Positions 11,721-22,100 of a stretch of DNA of 64,000 nucleotides are shown here, piece by piece. A program made the translations under genes and the position numbers. Location: contig NC_082620.1 in NCBI RefSeq assembly GCF_030936135.1, positions 1,426,001 through 1,490,000 of the forward strand, written 5' to 3'. How positions within the stretch are numbered: the stretch's first letter is position 1; every line of letters begins with the position of its first letter. The DNA comes from Gavia stellata (taxonomy: Eukaryota; Chordata; Aves; Gaviiformes; Gaviidae). The notes beneath the pieces were generated by a model, which saw only the letters and a list, made by a program, of their open reading frames with translations, did no database searches and had not been told where the DNA came from.

Positions 11721-14399
11721 GTAAATACGTTTTATAATGACAAGATGGTGGCTGGAGCTGGCCGGCTCGAACAAAGAAACGCTCCGAGTGTTTCTGGTGA
11801 TGTCTGAGGGCTCTCGTCTGGGTAACCTGCTGTTTTTCTGTAAAAAGCAAAGAAAGCTGGAGGCGTACTGGACGCTGGTGGGGATAATCATTGCGTGCCA
11901 CTAATGCAACCGCACTAATCCATGCGAGTCCCCGGTCGATGTAGCTGGCCGGTGTCCCCAGCTACGGGGCGAGGCGTAATGCCTCCCTTCCCCACCTCCA
12001 GCTGCGCTGCTGCGAGCACAAAACCCTGAGCTATTGCTAAGCCAGAACCAAGTATAGGAAGTCACGGTCTTAGGAAATACAGCTCTGGTTGCTGTCCTTG
12101 TTCGGTATCTAATCTTTGCTTTTTTAAATGTTTGGCAAGCAGTCCCGGCGACACGTGGCAGCGAGCTCCAACGCTTGGGTAAGACGCCGCGTTAAAACTG
12201 TACGAACTTGCCTTTTCAAGCATTGTCTGCTCGCTTCTATTGACGTTTCCTCCTCGAAGTGAGGCTGTCTCTGGCTGTTTTTGTGGACCCCAAGGATGTT
12301 TTCTGATTCTCCGGCCCTTTTTTTTTTGCCTCTAAACTGGAGAGCTGCTAACTTTATGAGCTCCTTATATGGCAGCACCATTTTCTCACGCCTTTAATGG
12401 CTCTCTTTTGATCCGTCCCATTCTTGCTTTGTTTTCCTTGACGTGAACGTGCTGTTCAAGCTGCGATGGGTTTATAACCTGCTCCCTCATTAATGTATGA
12501 CCTGGCGTTTTAATCCTCTCCAAGTGCCGATAAGAAATGTCCAAATGTTTTAACTGCGGGTTTGGCCGAGATGCCCGGAGATAGCTGGGTTCTCGGCTAC
12601 GCCCGCCACGTGGGCATGAGTAATTTAAATTGCGCCTTGCGGTGCACCAGACCCTGCCCTTGCGTGTCCTGAAGGCTGAGGGCCATCGGGGGGACAGAGA
12701 GCAGCTGAAGTCCCCTCTTCCTCGGCTGTTTGCCCCTCGGGGAAGGGCAGCACACAGGGATGCGTGTCCATGTCTCGCCCCTGGATGCTCATTGTGTTGT
12801 CACCAGCGGCAGGACAGCGGGCTGGTGCGAACGCTCGTCCCATCTGTGGCAACAAGGGCTGTGTCGGTTGCTGCCACGTAAGACCGGTCCTTCGTCGAGG
12901 CCCCTTTGGCCTGCTGAAAGGAAGGTTGTGCTCGCTCCGGTCTCTAGCCTGGGTCTGTGTTCTTTAAAATCTTCGACTGAGTTGGAGGGATCCGGTTACA
13001 GCGGCATCGCCAGTGCGGTCGTGTGTTGCAACTGGGAACAGTTTCCCCCCAAAGCATATGAAAAGTATTGGGATGGTCCAGAGCTCTGTTTTGCGTTGCC
13101 GGACGGGCTTTGTGCTCCTCTTCCAGCTGGCTTTCGTGTAAACGGAGCCCTTCAAGCGCTCATTTCAACCGTCTCTTCTGTCAACAGAGTCGATGGCTTT
13201 GTTTGCAATCTGTGAATGTCCCTGCCGGCCAGCCAGCCTGCAAGATGGCCGTGTGACAGCAGTGACCCTGTGTGAGGTTTCTTTGAAGGACCTGGGCGCC
13301 GGCGCGGTCTTCTCGTGTCCCTTGGAGATGTTGCCCTAGCAGGGAGGGAGGGGAAGAACGGTTGGAAACGCCGTCGCAGCAAGCACGCTCCATGGGAGAG
13401 GGGAGAATTCGGCATCGAAAAGCTGTTTGAGGCGTGGTCTGGGTTTCTCCCTCTCCGAAATAGATGCCTGTAGAGCCCGTTAAAGGTAGAGACACGTAGC
13501 GACTGCCCTTTGGGCTTCTGACCAGTTGAAACAGAGCGCTAAGCCCATTTCCATGGAGAAGAAACGTGCGGTGGAAAGCGCTGGTGGAGTGCGTTGGCAA
13601 CGCATTTTCTCATGCGCACGTGGCTCCATCACGTTTTAAATAATAGACGGCTTGCGTGCAAAGAGTTATTGGTTTGGGGTTTTTTTATTCATCAGTAGAT
13701 CTCAGTTTGGCGGAGCAGCGTAACGCCCATCATCGCTGGGGAAACCGAGGCACGGAGCTGTGAAGGGATGGGCTCGTGGCTACCTGGCAGCGGTAGAGTT
13801 GGGGATAAGGCTTGGGTCTGCCGAGGCTCGAGTCGGCGTGCGTCAGAGCTCCGATTCAATCGAGAGATTGGCGTGTTTGCTAAGCCACCTGTAGCTTGAT
13901 GACTTTGACCAGTTGTCGAGGTGGAATTGGGTGGCAAAAGGCAGCGACGTTGAGTGCTGTTCACCCCGACAAATAAAACACGGTTTTAATCAATAGAAAA
14001 GCGCTGTCAGGAGGCTTTGGCCGAGGAAAATATGGAAATATCGGTCTGCTCTCTGTGGCGAAAGCAGCTAATTGGCTTCCAAAAAAAGTACTCACGGCCC
14101 TGGGTGCATGTTTGGTTTTATCCTGACCTCAAGCTCAGAATCTGGTGGCGGTGATCGGTTGGGCATTTTCCTTTTTGGGCATAGAAATAGGTGTTTCTAT
14201 CCACGCAGAGGCACATTTTGGTGGAAAACAAGACCCTCCGGGTTGACAAACGTTTAGCTCCGCGTCACCGAGCCGCTTTTCGAGCAGGGCCGGGGTGCAA
14301 CACACGCGAGTTGGTTAACTTCTGCAAGCAGGGTAATATTCCCAACGAGCGTTTTCTTCACCCCGTTTTAATTAAAGAGCTGCAAAAACCCGGTGGGGG
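11721..14399. other. Upstream non-coding DNA before the SPEN promoter flank
   Basis: Moderately CpG-rich, no recognised exon on either strand. Contains the MIR-like relic described separately. Confidence 0.4.
13725..13830 (-). mobile_element. MIR/CORE-SINE-like relic
   Basis: GGGGAAACCGAGGCACGGAG followed by CTACCTGGCAGCGGTAGAGT and GGGATAAGGCTTGGGTCTGCC follows the reverse strand of MIR (GGAAACTGAGGCACAGAG ... AGTGGCAGAG ... GATTCGAACCCAGGTCTG) in the same order and spacing. Highly diverged. MIR-type relics are rare but known in birds. A repeat search would settle it. Confidence 0.45.
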
Positions 14400-14956
14400 G
14401 AGAGGGGGCGGATGACTCGCAGCCGAATCCCCCTCGACAGCGGCGGGAGTTTCTTCTGCGCCGTTCTCGGGGCAACGTGGCCTCCCTGTTTTGGTGGAGG
14501 GAAGGGTTTTTTGGGCAGCCAGGAGGGGTTCGGTGACCACCCTCCCCACTCGCCGTGGCGGCCAGTGCCACCAGCCCCGCTCGGGGTTGCCTATAGCTCC
14601 GAACTTTGGAGCCATTATAGATAAACAGAGCTATAGGCTCCCCAACGGCCGGGCAAGGCAGGGCCTTCGTCCGCCTTCACCCGAATTAATTTTTTACTTG
14701 CTCCCGCTGATTGCAGCGAGGTTTTCTTTCGCTTGGGGTGGGGTAAGGACGGTGTGTGCCTCAGGACGGCGGGAGAGCCTTGCGGCCCCCCTTTCCCGGT
14801 GGGGTTGTGGGTTTCACAGCCAACACGGGCGTTGCGATGCCCAGCGAGGACCCCCTCCCGGGGGAACCCCCTCCCAGCGCTTCCCTCCTGCGCCGCAGCC
14901 GCCAGCTTTGGGTGCAGACGGGGTGCTGGCCGCCAGCGGGACCTCGTCCTTGCATC
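14400..14956. other. GC-rich upstream flank of the SPEN promoter
   Basis: CpG-rich but less dense than the promoter. Holds an 11-bp perfect inverted repeat (14589-14599 and 14628-14638). No coding exon, TATA-type promoter or RNA gene is recognised. Confidence 0.5.
14589..14638. repeat. Inverted repeat, 11-bp arms, 28-nt loop
   Basis: GCCTATAGCTC (14589-14599) and its exact reverse complement GAGCTATAGGC (14628-14638). Beyond a 2-base mismatch on each side, GGG/CCC pairing continues. The loop holds a nested GCTCC...GGAGC pair, so alternative folds are possible. Confidence 0.7.
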
Positions 14957-15440
14957 GCAGCCCCCGGTTTTCGCTTGCGCTGCAGCCCCCCTTCGTTTTT
15001 TGCAATGCAGCCCCTTTGGTTTTTTCATAGCACCCCGTTTTTTGCAGTGCAGCCCCCCTTTATTTCTTGCATAGCCCTCCCTTTATTTTTTGCAATGTAA
15101 CCCCTTTGTTTTTTGCCATGCACCCCCTTTATTTTTTGCAATGCACCCCCTTTATTCTTTACACTGCAGCCCCCCCTCTTTGTTTTTTGCAATGCAGACC
15201 CTTTTTTTCATAGCACCCCGGTTTTTTGCAGTGCAGCCCCCCTTTATTCTTTGCATAGCCCCCCTTTATTCTCTGCATCGCACCCCGTCATTCTGCAATG
15301 CAATCCCTTTTTTGCAGTGCAGCCCCCCCTTTATTTTTTGCATCACCCCCTTTATTCTTTGCAGTGCGCCCCCTCATTTTCCAGCGCAGCCCCATTATTT
15401 TTTGCACAGCCCCCCCCCCTTTTTTTTCGCAGCGCAGCTG
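14957..15440 (+). repeat. Promoter-proximal C/T-rich tandem repeat with higher-order structure
   Basis: About 18-20 imperfect units of roughly 22-28 bp, each a T run, then a TTGCARTGCA-type core, then a C run (consensus near TTTTTTGCARTGCAGCCCCC) and TTTATT. A longer composite (T run, CATAGCACCCCG, T run, GCAGTGCAGCCCCCC, TTTATT, CTTGCATAGCC or CTTTGCATAGCC) occurs twice, its CATAGCACCCC core starting at 15026 and 15209. This gives a higher-order period of 183 bp. All reading frames through it are low-complexity products of the repeat. It ends directly at the SPEN CpG island. I do not recognise it as a known repeat family. Confidence 0.9.
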
Positions 15441-15468
15441 CCCCCCGCATGTAGTGCCTCGCGCCGCC

Positions 15469-15480
15469 GCGCAGGCGCAC
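15469..15480. promoter_or_regulatory. NRF1-like site (distal)
   Basis: GCGCAGGCGCAC matches the NRF1 core (GCGCAnGCGC type). It lies at the upstream edge of the SPEN CpG island, just after the tandem repeat. NRF1 sites are common in TATA-less CpG-island promoters. Binding is inferred only from the motif. Confidence 0.5.
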
Positions 15481-15568
15481 TCCCGCCGCCCCCCGCGCGG
15501 GAGCGGGGCGTTGCGCGCCCGCGCTCCGCCTCCGCCGCCGGGGCCGCGGCGCGCGCCCCAGGGCGCAG

Positions 15569-15580
15569 TGCGCCTGCGCG
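15569..15580. promoter_or_regulatory. NRF1-like site (proximal)
   Basis: TGCGCCTGCGCG, a second NRF1-type palindrome 100 bp after the first, at the point where the + strand turns from C-rich to G-rich. It is a likely core-promoter element. Motif evidence only. Confidence 0.5.
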
Positions 15581-15864
15581 GGGGCCCCCGTGTGGCGCTG
15601 CGAGAGGCGCGGGGAAGGGGAGGGGGGGGGGGAAGAGCGAGCGAGCGGAGCCGCCAGAGGAGCGGGAGCGCGGAGGGGGGGGAAGGAGGAGGCGGCGGCG
15701 GGGGGGGGCGCCGCGCTGCCGCTGACGGAGGAGGAGGAGGAAGACGCGCGAGCGAGCGAGCGAGGGCCGCGGCGGGGGGAGACAGGGAGGAAGAAAACCC
15801 GCGGCGGAGGGGGAGCCCGCCGCCCGCCAGCCGGCCCGCCAGCCAGGGGGCCCCCCCGGAGGGG

Positions 15865-15915
15865 ATGGTGTCGTCCGCCGCCGCCGCCGCGGGGGGAGGC
15901 AGCCGGCGGCGCTGA
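15865..15915 (+). other. uORF in the SPEN 5' UTR (16 codons)
   Basis: ATG GTG TCG TCC ... CGC TGA encodes 16 residues: MVSS, an Ala run, Gly-Gly-Gly and SRRR. It has G at -3 and G at +4, a good initiation context. It ends 175 bases before the SPEN ATG and is in a different frame. If the transcript starts upstream of 15865, scanning ribosomes should meet it first and it could damp SPEN translation. The peptide itself looks like GC-rich noise. Confidence 0.55.
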
Positions 15916-15954
15916 GGGCGGCAGGGCCCCGCGGCGGAAGAGGCGGAGGGCGGC

Positions 15955-15984
15955 GAGGAGGAGGAGGAGGAGGAGGAGGAGGAG
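15955..15984 (+). repeat. (GAG)10 microsatellite in the SPEN 5' UTR
   Basis: Ten perfect GAG triplets inside a purine-rich stretch of the presumed 5' UTR. Perfect triplet runs of this length are often polymorphic. Confidence 0.9.
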
Positions 15985-16090
15985 GCGGCGGCGGGCGGCG
16001 AGCGGCGGCCGGCAGCGCTGCGCGGGGGGAGGCGGCGGCAGCGGCCGGGAGCCGGGGCAGGGGCGGCGGGCTCGCCCCGCGCCGCGCAGC

Positions 16091-16173
16091 ATGGTCCGGG
16101 AAACCAGGCACCTCTGGGTGGGCAACTTGCCGGAGAACGTGCGTGAGGAGAAGATCATCGAGCACTTCAAGCG
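16091..16173 (+). CDS. SPEN: SPEN coding exon 1 (start codon, first part of RRM1)
   Basis: Codons 1-27 plus two bases of codon 28. The ATG has a near-ideal context, with A at -3 and G at +4. The RNP2 strand of RRM1 is visible as LWVGNL (residues 8-13), followed by helix 1 with ENVREEKIIEHF. The exon ends ...AAG CG and is followed by the consensus donor GTGAGT at 16174. Codon 28 (Arg) is completed by the first base of exon 2. An in-frame TGA (16175-16177) directly after the exon/intron junction shows that coding must leave here by splicing. The exon sits inside the CpG island. Confidence 0.97.
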
Positions 16174-19100
16174 GTGAGTGGGGAGAGGTGGGGGGGGTGT
16201 CTCCGCCGGTCCTTCCCGCGCCTTCGGGTCGCTCTCCACACCCTGCCCCCGGGGAGGCCCTTTCCGCGGCTCCCCCCTTCCCTCCGTTTGAGGAAAAGAA
16301 GGGGGAAAAACCCCTAAAAAAACCTAAAAAACGGGGGAGGAATGCGGGGGGCCGGTGGCTCCCGCGGCCTGCGGAGAGGAGGAGGAAGACCAGGTCGCTG
16401 TAAATAACCCCCGCGCCATGGCGAGGATCGGCCGCGGAGGGCTGACGGCGTGGACGGACCTGCGGGGAGATCTGCCGGAGCGGAGGAAAACGCAACGGCA
16501 ACGACTGAGAACGCAGCAGAAAAAGGCGGAGGAGCAGCAGCGTGTCGAAGCTCGGCTTTCTGCACGGAGTGGACTTCACGCCGAGGGGGGTGCGCGGTGT
16601 CGCGGAGGCAGCCTGAAGCCTGGCCATCTTGCTTCTCCATTGCTTTGTTTTTTAAAGTACTCGACGTTTGGAGTTTTGTCTTTTTATTCCCCCTCCCCTT
16701 CTTCTTGTGTTTTCCTCCGGTGGAGCCGCCCCGGCCCTGAGGATGCTGCGTCCCCCCCCGAGGTGCGGCCGTGCCCGTGGCCGCTCGGTGCAGCGCACGG
16801 TGGGAACCGAAGCGCCTGCAGCTGCGAAAACGTGACTCCTAAAAAAAAAAAAATCACGCAGACCCACGAAGAAAACGCCGGATCGCTCCACGCGGGAAGC
16901 GCCCTGGACTCCTTATGATATCGTTTGGGTTTTGTTTTGTTTTTTTTTCCTTTTTATTTGGTTGCATAGATTAATCCTGCTCATAAGGAAGTAGTAGCTG
17001 TTTGCATGGTTGTATTTTTTTTCCTCCTCCCTTCGTCTTTTCATGCGAGGAGGAGGAGGCTTCTCCCCCGCCGCCTCAGCAACACCTTTTTCCTCGGGAA
17101 ATGCTCTCGCACAAAGTTGATACCCGGTACCCTACGCTGGAAGCTGCTTTTTTAGGGGAAAAAGAAGGTGACGAGCCCAGGCTGACTGCTCAGCTCACGG
17201 TCGTTTTAAACCCTGTCCCCCCCCCAAAAAAAAAGGATTTTGAAGCTTCCTTCAGTCTTCCTGCGCTGGAAAAATGACGGAGCGTCCTTAATAATGAGTC
17301 ACCATGGGAAAAATAGATGCGGTGACACCGGGGGGGGGAGCGGGAAGAAAGGTCCCCGGCTCCTGCTCGCCTGCCGCTGCGGAGGGGGCCGGGGGGGACT
17401 CGCAGCCCCCCGCCCCGGTGGCAGAGCGGTCCCGGCGAGCGCGGGTGGTGCCAACCGGTGTCTAAAATGGCGGCGGGGCCCCGGTTGGGGCGAGGGGGGG
17501 GAGCCGGGGTCACCCCGGGGGTGCAGGGAGGATCCCCCCCCCGCCCCCCGGGGGTCTCCTCCATCCTGCCGGCCTGAGCTGCAGCAGCAGCAAAACCCCA
17601 TCTCGGCGTCATCAGCACTGAGAAATTGCCCTGTTTTAATTGAGCTTCACGTTTTATTTTCTCCCCCGAGCCCAGAATCGCCTCTTCGTCCACGCCAGCG
17701 CGCGGGATGGTGGTTCTGCGTTCAAGGTGGTTTGTCTTGTCTGTCAGTCCGGGTTACGTGACCCGGCGTTGTACAAAGGCAGGGGTTTTGGGGGAAGAAA
17801 ACCCGCTCCGGGGTTGTTTCTTTAATTCCAGGCATAGCTAGCTGAAGGAATAGGCACTCAAAAGTGGAAAATTGACATTCCTGGGTCTTACTTCGTCCAC
17901 TCCTCCTCCTTTTGTAAGATGTATTAAAGCAGGGAAAAAGTTGCTATGGTACTGTTGCTTAGAGATGGATGGGAAAAAATGGCAGGCGCTGAATTGTTAA
18001 TTACCTTTTTTTGGTTGTTTTTACCTTTGTGAGTTTCCATCAGAGGTTTGGGAAGGAGATTTGCAGCCAGGCAAACCCCCTTATTTCTATAATTTCTCGC
18101 TGTTTTTCAAAGCTGGTTTTTAAGCGGGATTTGTGGGTTTGGGTGAGGCTGATTTCACGCGAGTAAACACAGTTAAAATACGTTTCAAAACATGTGGCTG
18201 TGGGTGCAGGTACTAATGCATGGGGGGAAATGACAGGCCACCTCCGTAGCCCTTTTGGGGATGTAAACACCTAAAGATTGGTGGTTGTAAAGGGGTATAT
18301 GTTGAGCTGGGTTTCAGGCTCGATGTATAGGTGCTGTAGGTGGACAATGGAGCAAGGTTTCCTTTGTATGCTGGTACTCGCCTGGGGGAAGGGACACGTT
18401 ACACAAGGATTGCGTGGCGCCGTGGGTATATCCATAGGGAAGGCAGCTGCCTGAGCGTGGCCGTGGGATGTGGAAGGCTCCCTCCTTGGAAAGGACAATT
18501 TAGTTTGGAGAGAAAGTCTTTTCAGATGGAGCTGGGCTTGGCAAAACCCGGTTCCCACCCATCCCCCAGCCTGAGAATAGGGTGAGGAGCATGCCGAGAG
18601 GCTGAGCCTCAGCAGCAGCAGGAAAAATTTGGGGAAATACCGCCTAAAATCTCAGCTCCGAGGGCTGGGGAAGAGCGTTACCCCTAAAGCCTCTGTGCAA
18701 CCCATTGGGGGGGGTTTGTTTTTCCACTTTGCTTAGGAAATACTGCCATTTCCATATTAAAGCCTATACGCAAGCGGTCCTGCTGTTGTATAGTCTCTGC
18801 TAGGGGCAAGTTTGAGAAACACAACCATTTTGTTTCAGAAATTCAAGGAAGACTCCTAAAACTTAAAATCCAGCAGACGTTTTCAATATGAGGGGTTTGA
18901 TGCTTCCCCTCTCCGCCTTCAATCAACCAGTTACTGTGGGAACCTTGCTTGGGTTGGCAGTCTTGCAAGTAATTCTGTTAAGGAAGGAATTAAGATGAAA
19001 GAAGTGTTTTGCAGAAACTGTATTTTTTTGCAAAACGCTCTTCATATGTTTTGTTCAGTGTGAATTGAAATAACACTTTCTACTTAGGAATTCTCCTCTC

Positions 19101-22100
19101 CAATCAGAGGATATTGAAGCTGGTCTCAAGAAGCGCTGGCTTACGTGAGCAGTGTTACTCTTTTCCTTAAAAGCCCTTTTTTAAACCTGTTGTCTAGATA
19201 TTAAAGGGGATTGCAAAAGAATGATTTTCTGTGCGTTTTAACAAGTTGAAATTGTTACGGGCTTTCTGTTTTGTACCCAGATACTCCCTTTTTAAAAACT
19301 TCTTTCTAACGTGCTGTATTTTCTTTCAAATGAGTTATTAAGGCATTCCCGAATACAAAAGCGATCGGTGCCAAGATTGGAGGTCCGCTGTTCAGATGGA
19401 ATAAGCAGCGAGTCTGTGTTAGGGTATGGGAGACAAGAGGTCGGTGCTTAGGGAAACCGTGGTAGCAATCATTTGGGTTCACCTAATTAATGCTGTCTTG
19501 ACTAGCAGGAAAAAAAGTCATTCACCATCATTGAAACAGATGCTCGGCAGCTTGCAGAACAAGGCGACTAAATATAGTAACAGTTGTCCCCAGCACAAGT
19601 GCTGGCCTTCCATATTTTTTTTTTCCCCCTGTGTTTTCTTCCAGTTATCTGACAGAACATGGCTTTGTCCCATTATTGGTGTTTTAAAGGGCAAGAGGAG
19701 TAAAAGCCTCTTAATTATGAACCATGTGACTTTGGTATGCCATCTCCTATTCTGTGGGGGAATTAAGACATTCAGAGTGGCACCCAAGTCCAGGAGAAGC
19801 CCCGGGTTTCAGGAAACAAACGTGCTCCTTTGAAATCGTTAGAAATAAGCTGCAAATCAGAGCAGTCTTGGAGAAGACAAGTAACTGTTAAGGTTTCTTT
19901 TGGGAAAATGTGCTTTTCTGGTTTCACCTTGTTCTGATTTCTGTTTGGAGGAGATGGATTTGGTACCTTCAGGAGAAGTGGTTTGCATTTTAAACACTAC
20001 TGCTCTGAGGAGTTGCTCTGCAAAAAACTGGCATAGCAGCGAGAGCATGTTTGTTTTCAATAACTTCTAGAAAACATTTGGTCAGTTTACAAGCAAATGT
20101 TTTGTCTTGATGGCTGGGAGTGTGAATTCAGCCTGGGAGCGTGAAATCTCCGTGCTTTCTGCTCTGTACGTCACCACTACGGACAAAGGTGAAGTAGAGG
20201 GATTTTGGTCAGCTCTTCTACAGATCGTGTGCAGGGCAGAGCGGGTAAGATTGCTGCTGGTGTGCTGGCTTTGAGCCCCAAGAGGAAAAACCTCTGTGCC
20301 TGTTTAGGACGACGGCTGCTGGGCCAGCACCATTTCTGTGCCTTTTTCCCACGTCTGACACCGGCAGGTCTTGCAGCGCCTTTCCGTGGGAACAGGCTGA
20401 AGTCGGAAGTAATAGTGCTCCGGTTTTTCTAGTAAAACTCTGAAATATGTTCCCAGGCTTTTATTGCTTATAATCGAGTAATAGTTCTTGGATATCACTT
20501 AGGATGCAAACACATGGATGGTTGTACTGAATCAGCTTTGCATATAGAGATCTCTATGCAGATGTGGTTTTATGTTAGGAAAATACAGAAGTGAGGCTAC
20601 AGAATGAACTATTCCTGTTTTCTTTCTCAATTCGTATAATTTTTAAGTGACGGTATTTTCATAGATGAGGTACTAGCCTTTTTAGTTCAGAGCCTTTGAA
20701 GGGAGGGTAACATTTATGCCCGTGCTTTGCTGAAGCAGTGTGTAGAACGTTGGGCAGTATCAGGGCTTGTTTGTGCTGCGCTTTACCAGTAAGGTAATCT
20801 TAGTTTTGCAGAATATAAAACCCAAGAAGACGATGGGAGGACATTTGGTTGGGGGATTAGGGCAAGGGGGTTAAATTAATTGCCCAGAATCAGAAGGAAA
20901 GGAAAGATGTGGGAGATGTGAGGTGAGTCTTGCCTCCTTGAGTCTCGGTCAGTCCCTAGTGAAAGTCGGCCTTGCAGTGGGTGTAGGTTCATCAGTCGGG
21001 TGGCTAACTGGGGAGATGGTGGTGCTGCTTCTCGTGGTGGCTCACGTCTTTGTTTTCTGCTAGACCTCCTTTAATAATTCTGATCCTGGCATAGATTCAC
21101 TGAGTGCCAGAAAGCAGCACAGGCATCACCTCTGCGGTGCACCGGGGGTGTGTGTTACTGAGCAGTGTTTGTCTGCAGCCACCTACTTCTTCCCCCGAGA
21201 CTGAGTCACGGGAAGGACGGCTCCTCAACAGTTTAAGATTCATGAATCCTCCGGCTGCTCCGGATTCTGCTCTTTGCATGCGCTTGAGGTGGCAGCTTGT
21301 TGACGCCACGCTGGCCGAGGAAATGCCTATATAATTATTTCAAAGAAACTTAATGAAAAGCCGCGAAGAGCATAGATTTGGACTAAGCTGCTATTAAGTG
21401 TTTTTATACGCTGAGCCGTGTTAGAAAGATAAGTTGATGTCACTTGGTTACAAAATTCTGTCATCTGCTGAGCCTTTCTGGCGTTGTTTCTTCTCTGAAG
21501 TTTCTTCAAAGGTCCTGGCCGTGTTTATTTGTGATTTGATGAGAGCAGCTTCTGTTGTCACTGAGAGCTGCTCCAAAGCGACATTGGCTTTTGGTATTTC
21601 TTGCCCTTACTCTAAATTCCTTTGGTACAATGATAAAGTAATCCTAGCGCCCTTTCTTGCAGGCTGCAAGAAAGCAGACTCGCACGTCGAGAACTTACCA
21701 GTCCTTGCTTGCGAGGCTTACGCAGGTATTAAATCCATTCATTAAGTTAGAACAGGGGACGAGGAGAGGCTTAAATTGGTTTTGTGATAGCCTTGTCGAC
21801 TGGTTTTTTTTCCCCCTCCTTGCTTTTCATAGGACAGAAAGTCATGCCAAGTTCTCTGGCAAATGACCTTACTGCTCTCTTAAGGTGTGTCCAAAATTAG
21901 GTCCTTGTCTTTGCTGAGGGCGAATCGGTGCTAGCTGGCTTTTCGTCAAAAAGGAAGTAAATACCCAAATGAGTAGAGGGCAGGTTGCAGATTTTGGACG
22001 AGTGGGTATGTCAGGATGAACCTGGGGCTCCTCGGGAGTTTTGTTTTCATGAGCTGATGTGTTGCAGCTGCCAGCTGTCTTGCTGTTGTGGTGGTTTCAC

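Larger units (their letters stand above)
15430..16090 (+). promoter_or_regulatory. SPEN: SPEN CpG-island promoter and 5' UTR
   Basis: Very GC- and CpG-rich DNA directly before the SPEN ATG, with no TATA box near a plausible start. The + strand switches from C-rich (before about 15590) to strongly G-rich (after about 15600), which suggests that transcription starts near 15.5-15.65 kb; the exact start cannot be read from sequence. NRF1-like palindromic sites occur at 15469-15480 and 15569-15580. The presumed 5' UTR carries G runs at 15610-15720, a GCGA repeat near 15748-15765, (GAG)10 and one uORF. CpG richness continues through exon 1 into intron 1 to about 17.5 kb. This is the expected promoter type for a broadly expressed chromatin regulator. 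Confidence 0.85.

Noticed and set aside
15090-15915. + strand open frames of more than 200 codons across the promoter repeat
   Set aside because: They translate the tandem repeat and GC-rich 5' UTR (repeating Phe/Pro/Cys/Ala patterns). No splice or family support.
15352-16627. Long minus-strand open frames (295 and 410 codons) over the SPEN promoter and exon 1
   Set aside because: Antisense of CpG-island DNA, where stops are rare. The products are Pro/Arg/Ala/Ser low-complexity with no recognised domain.
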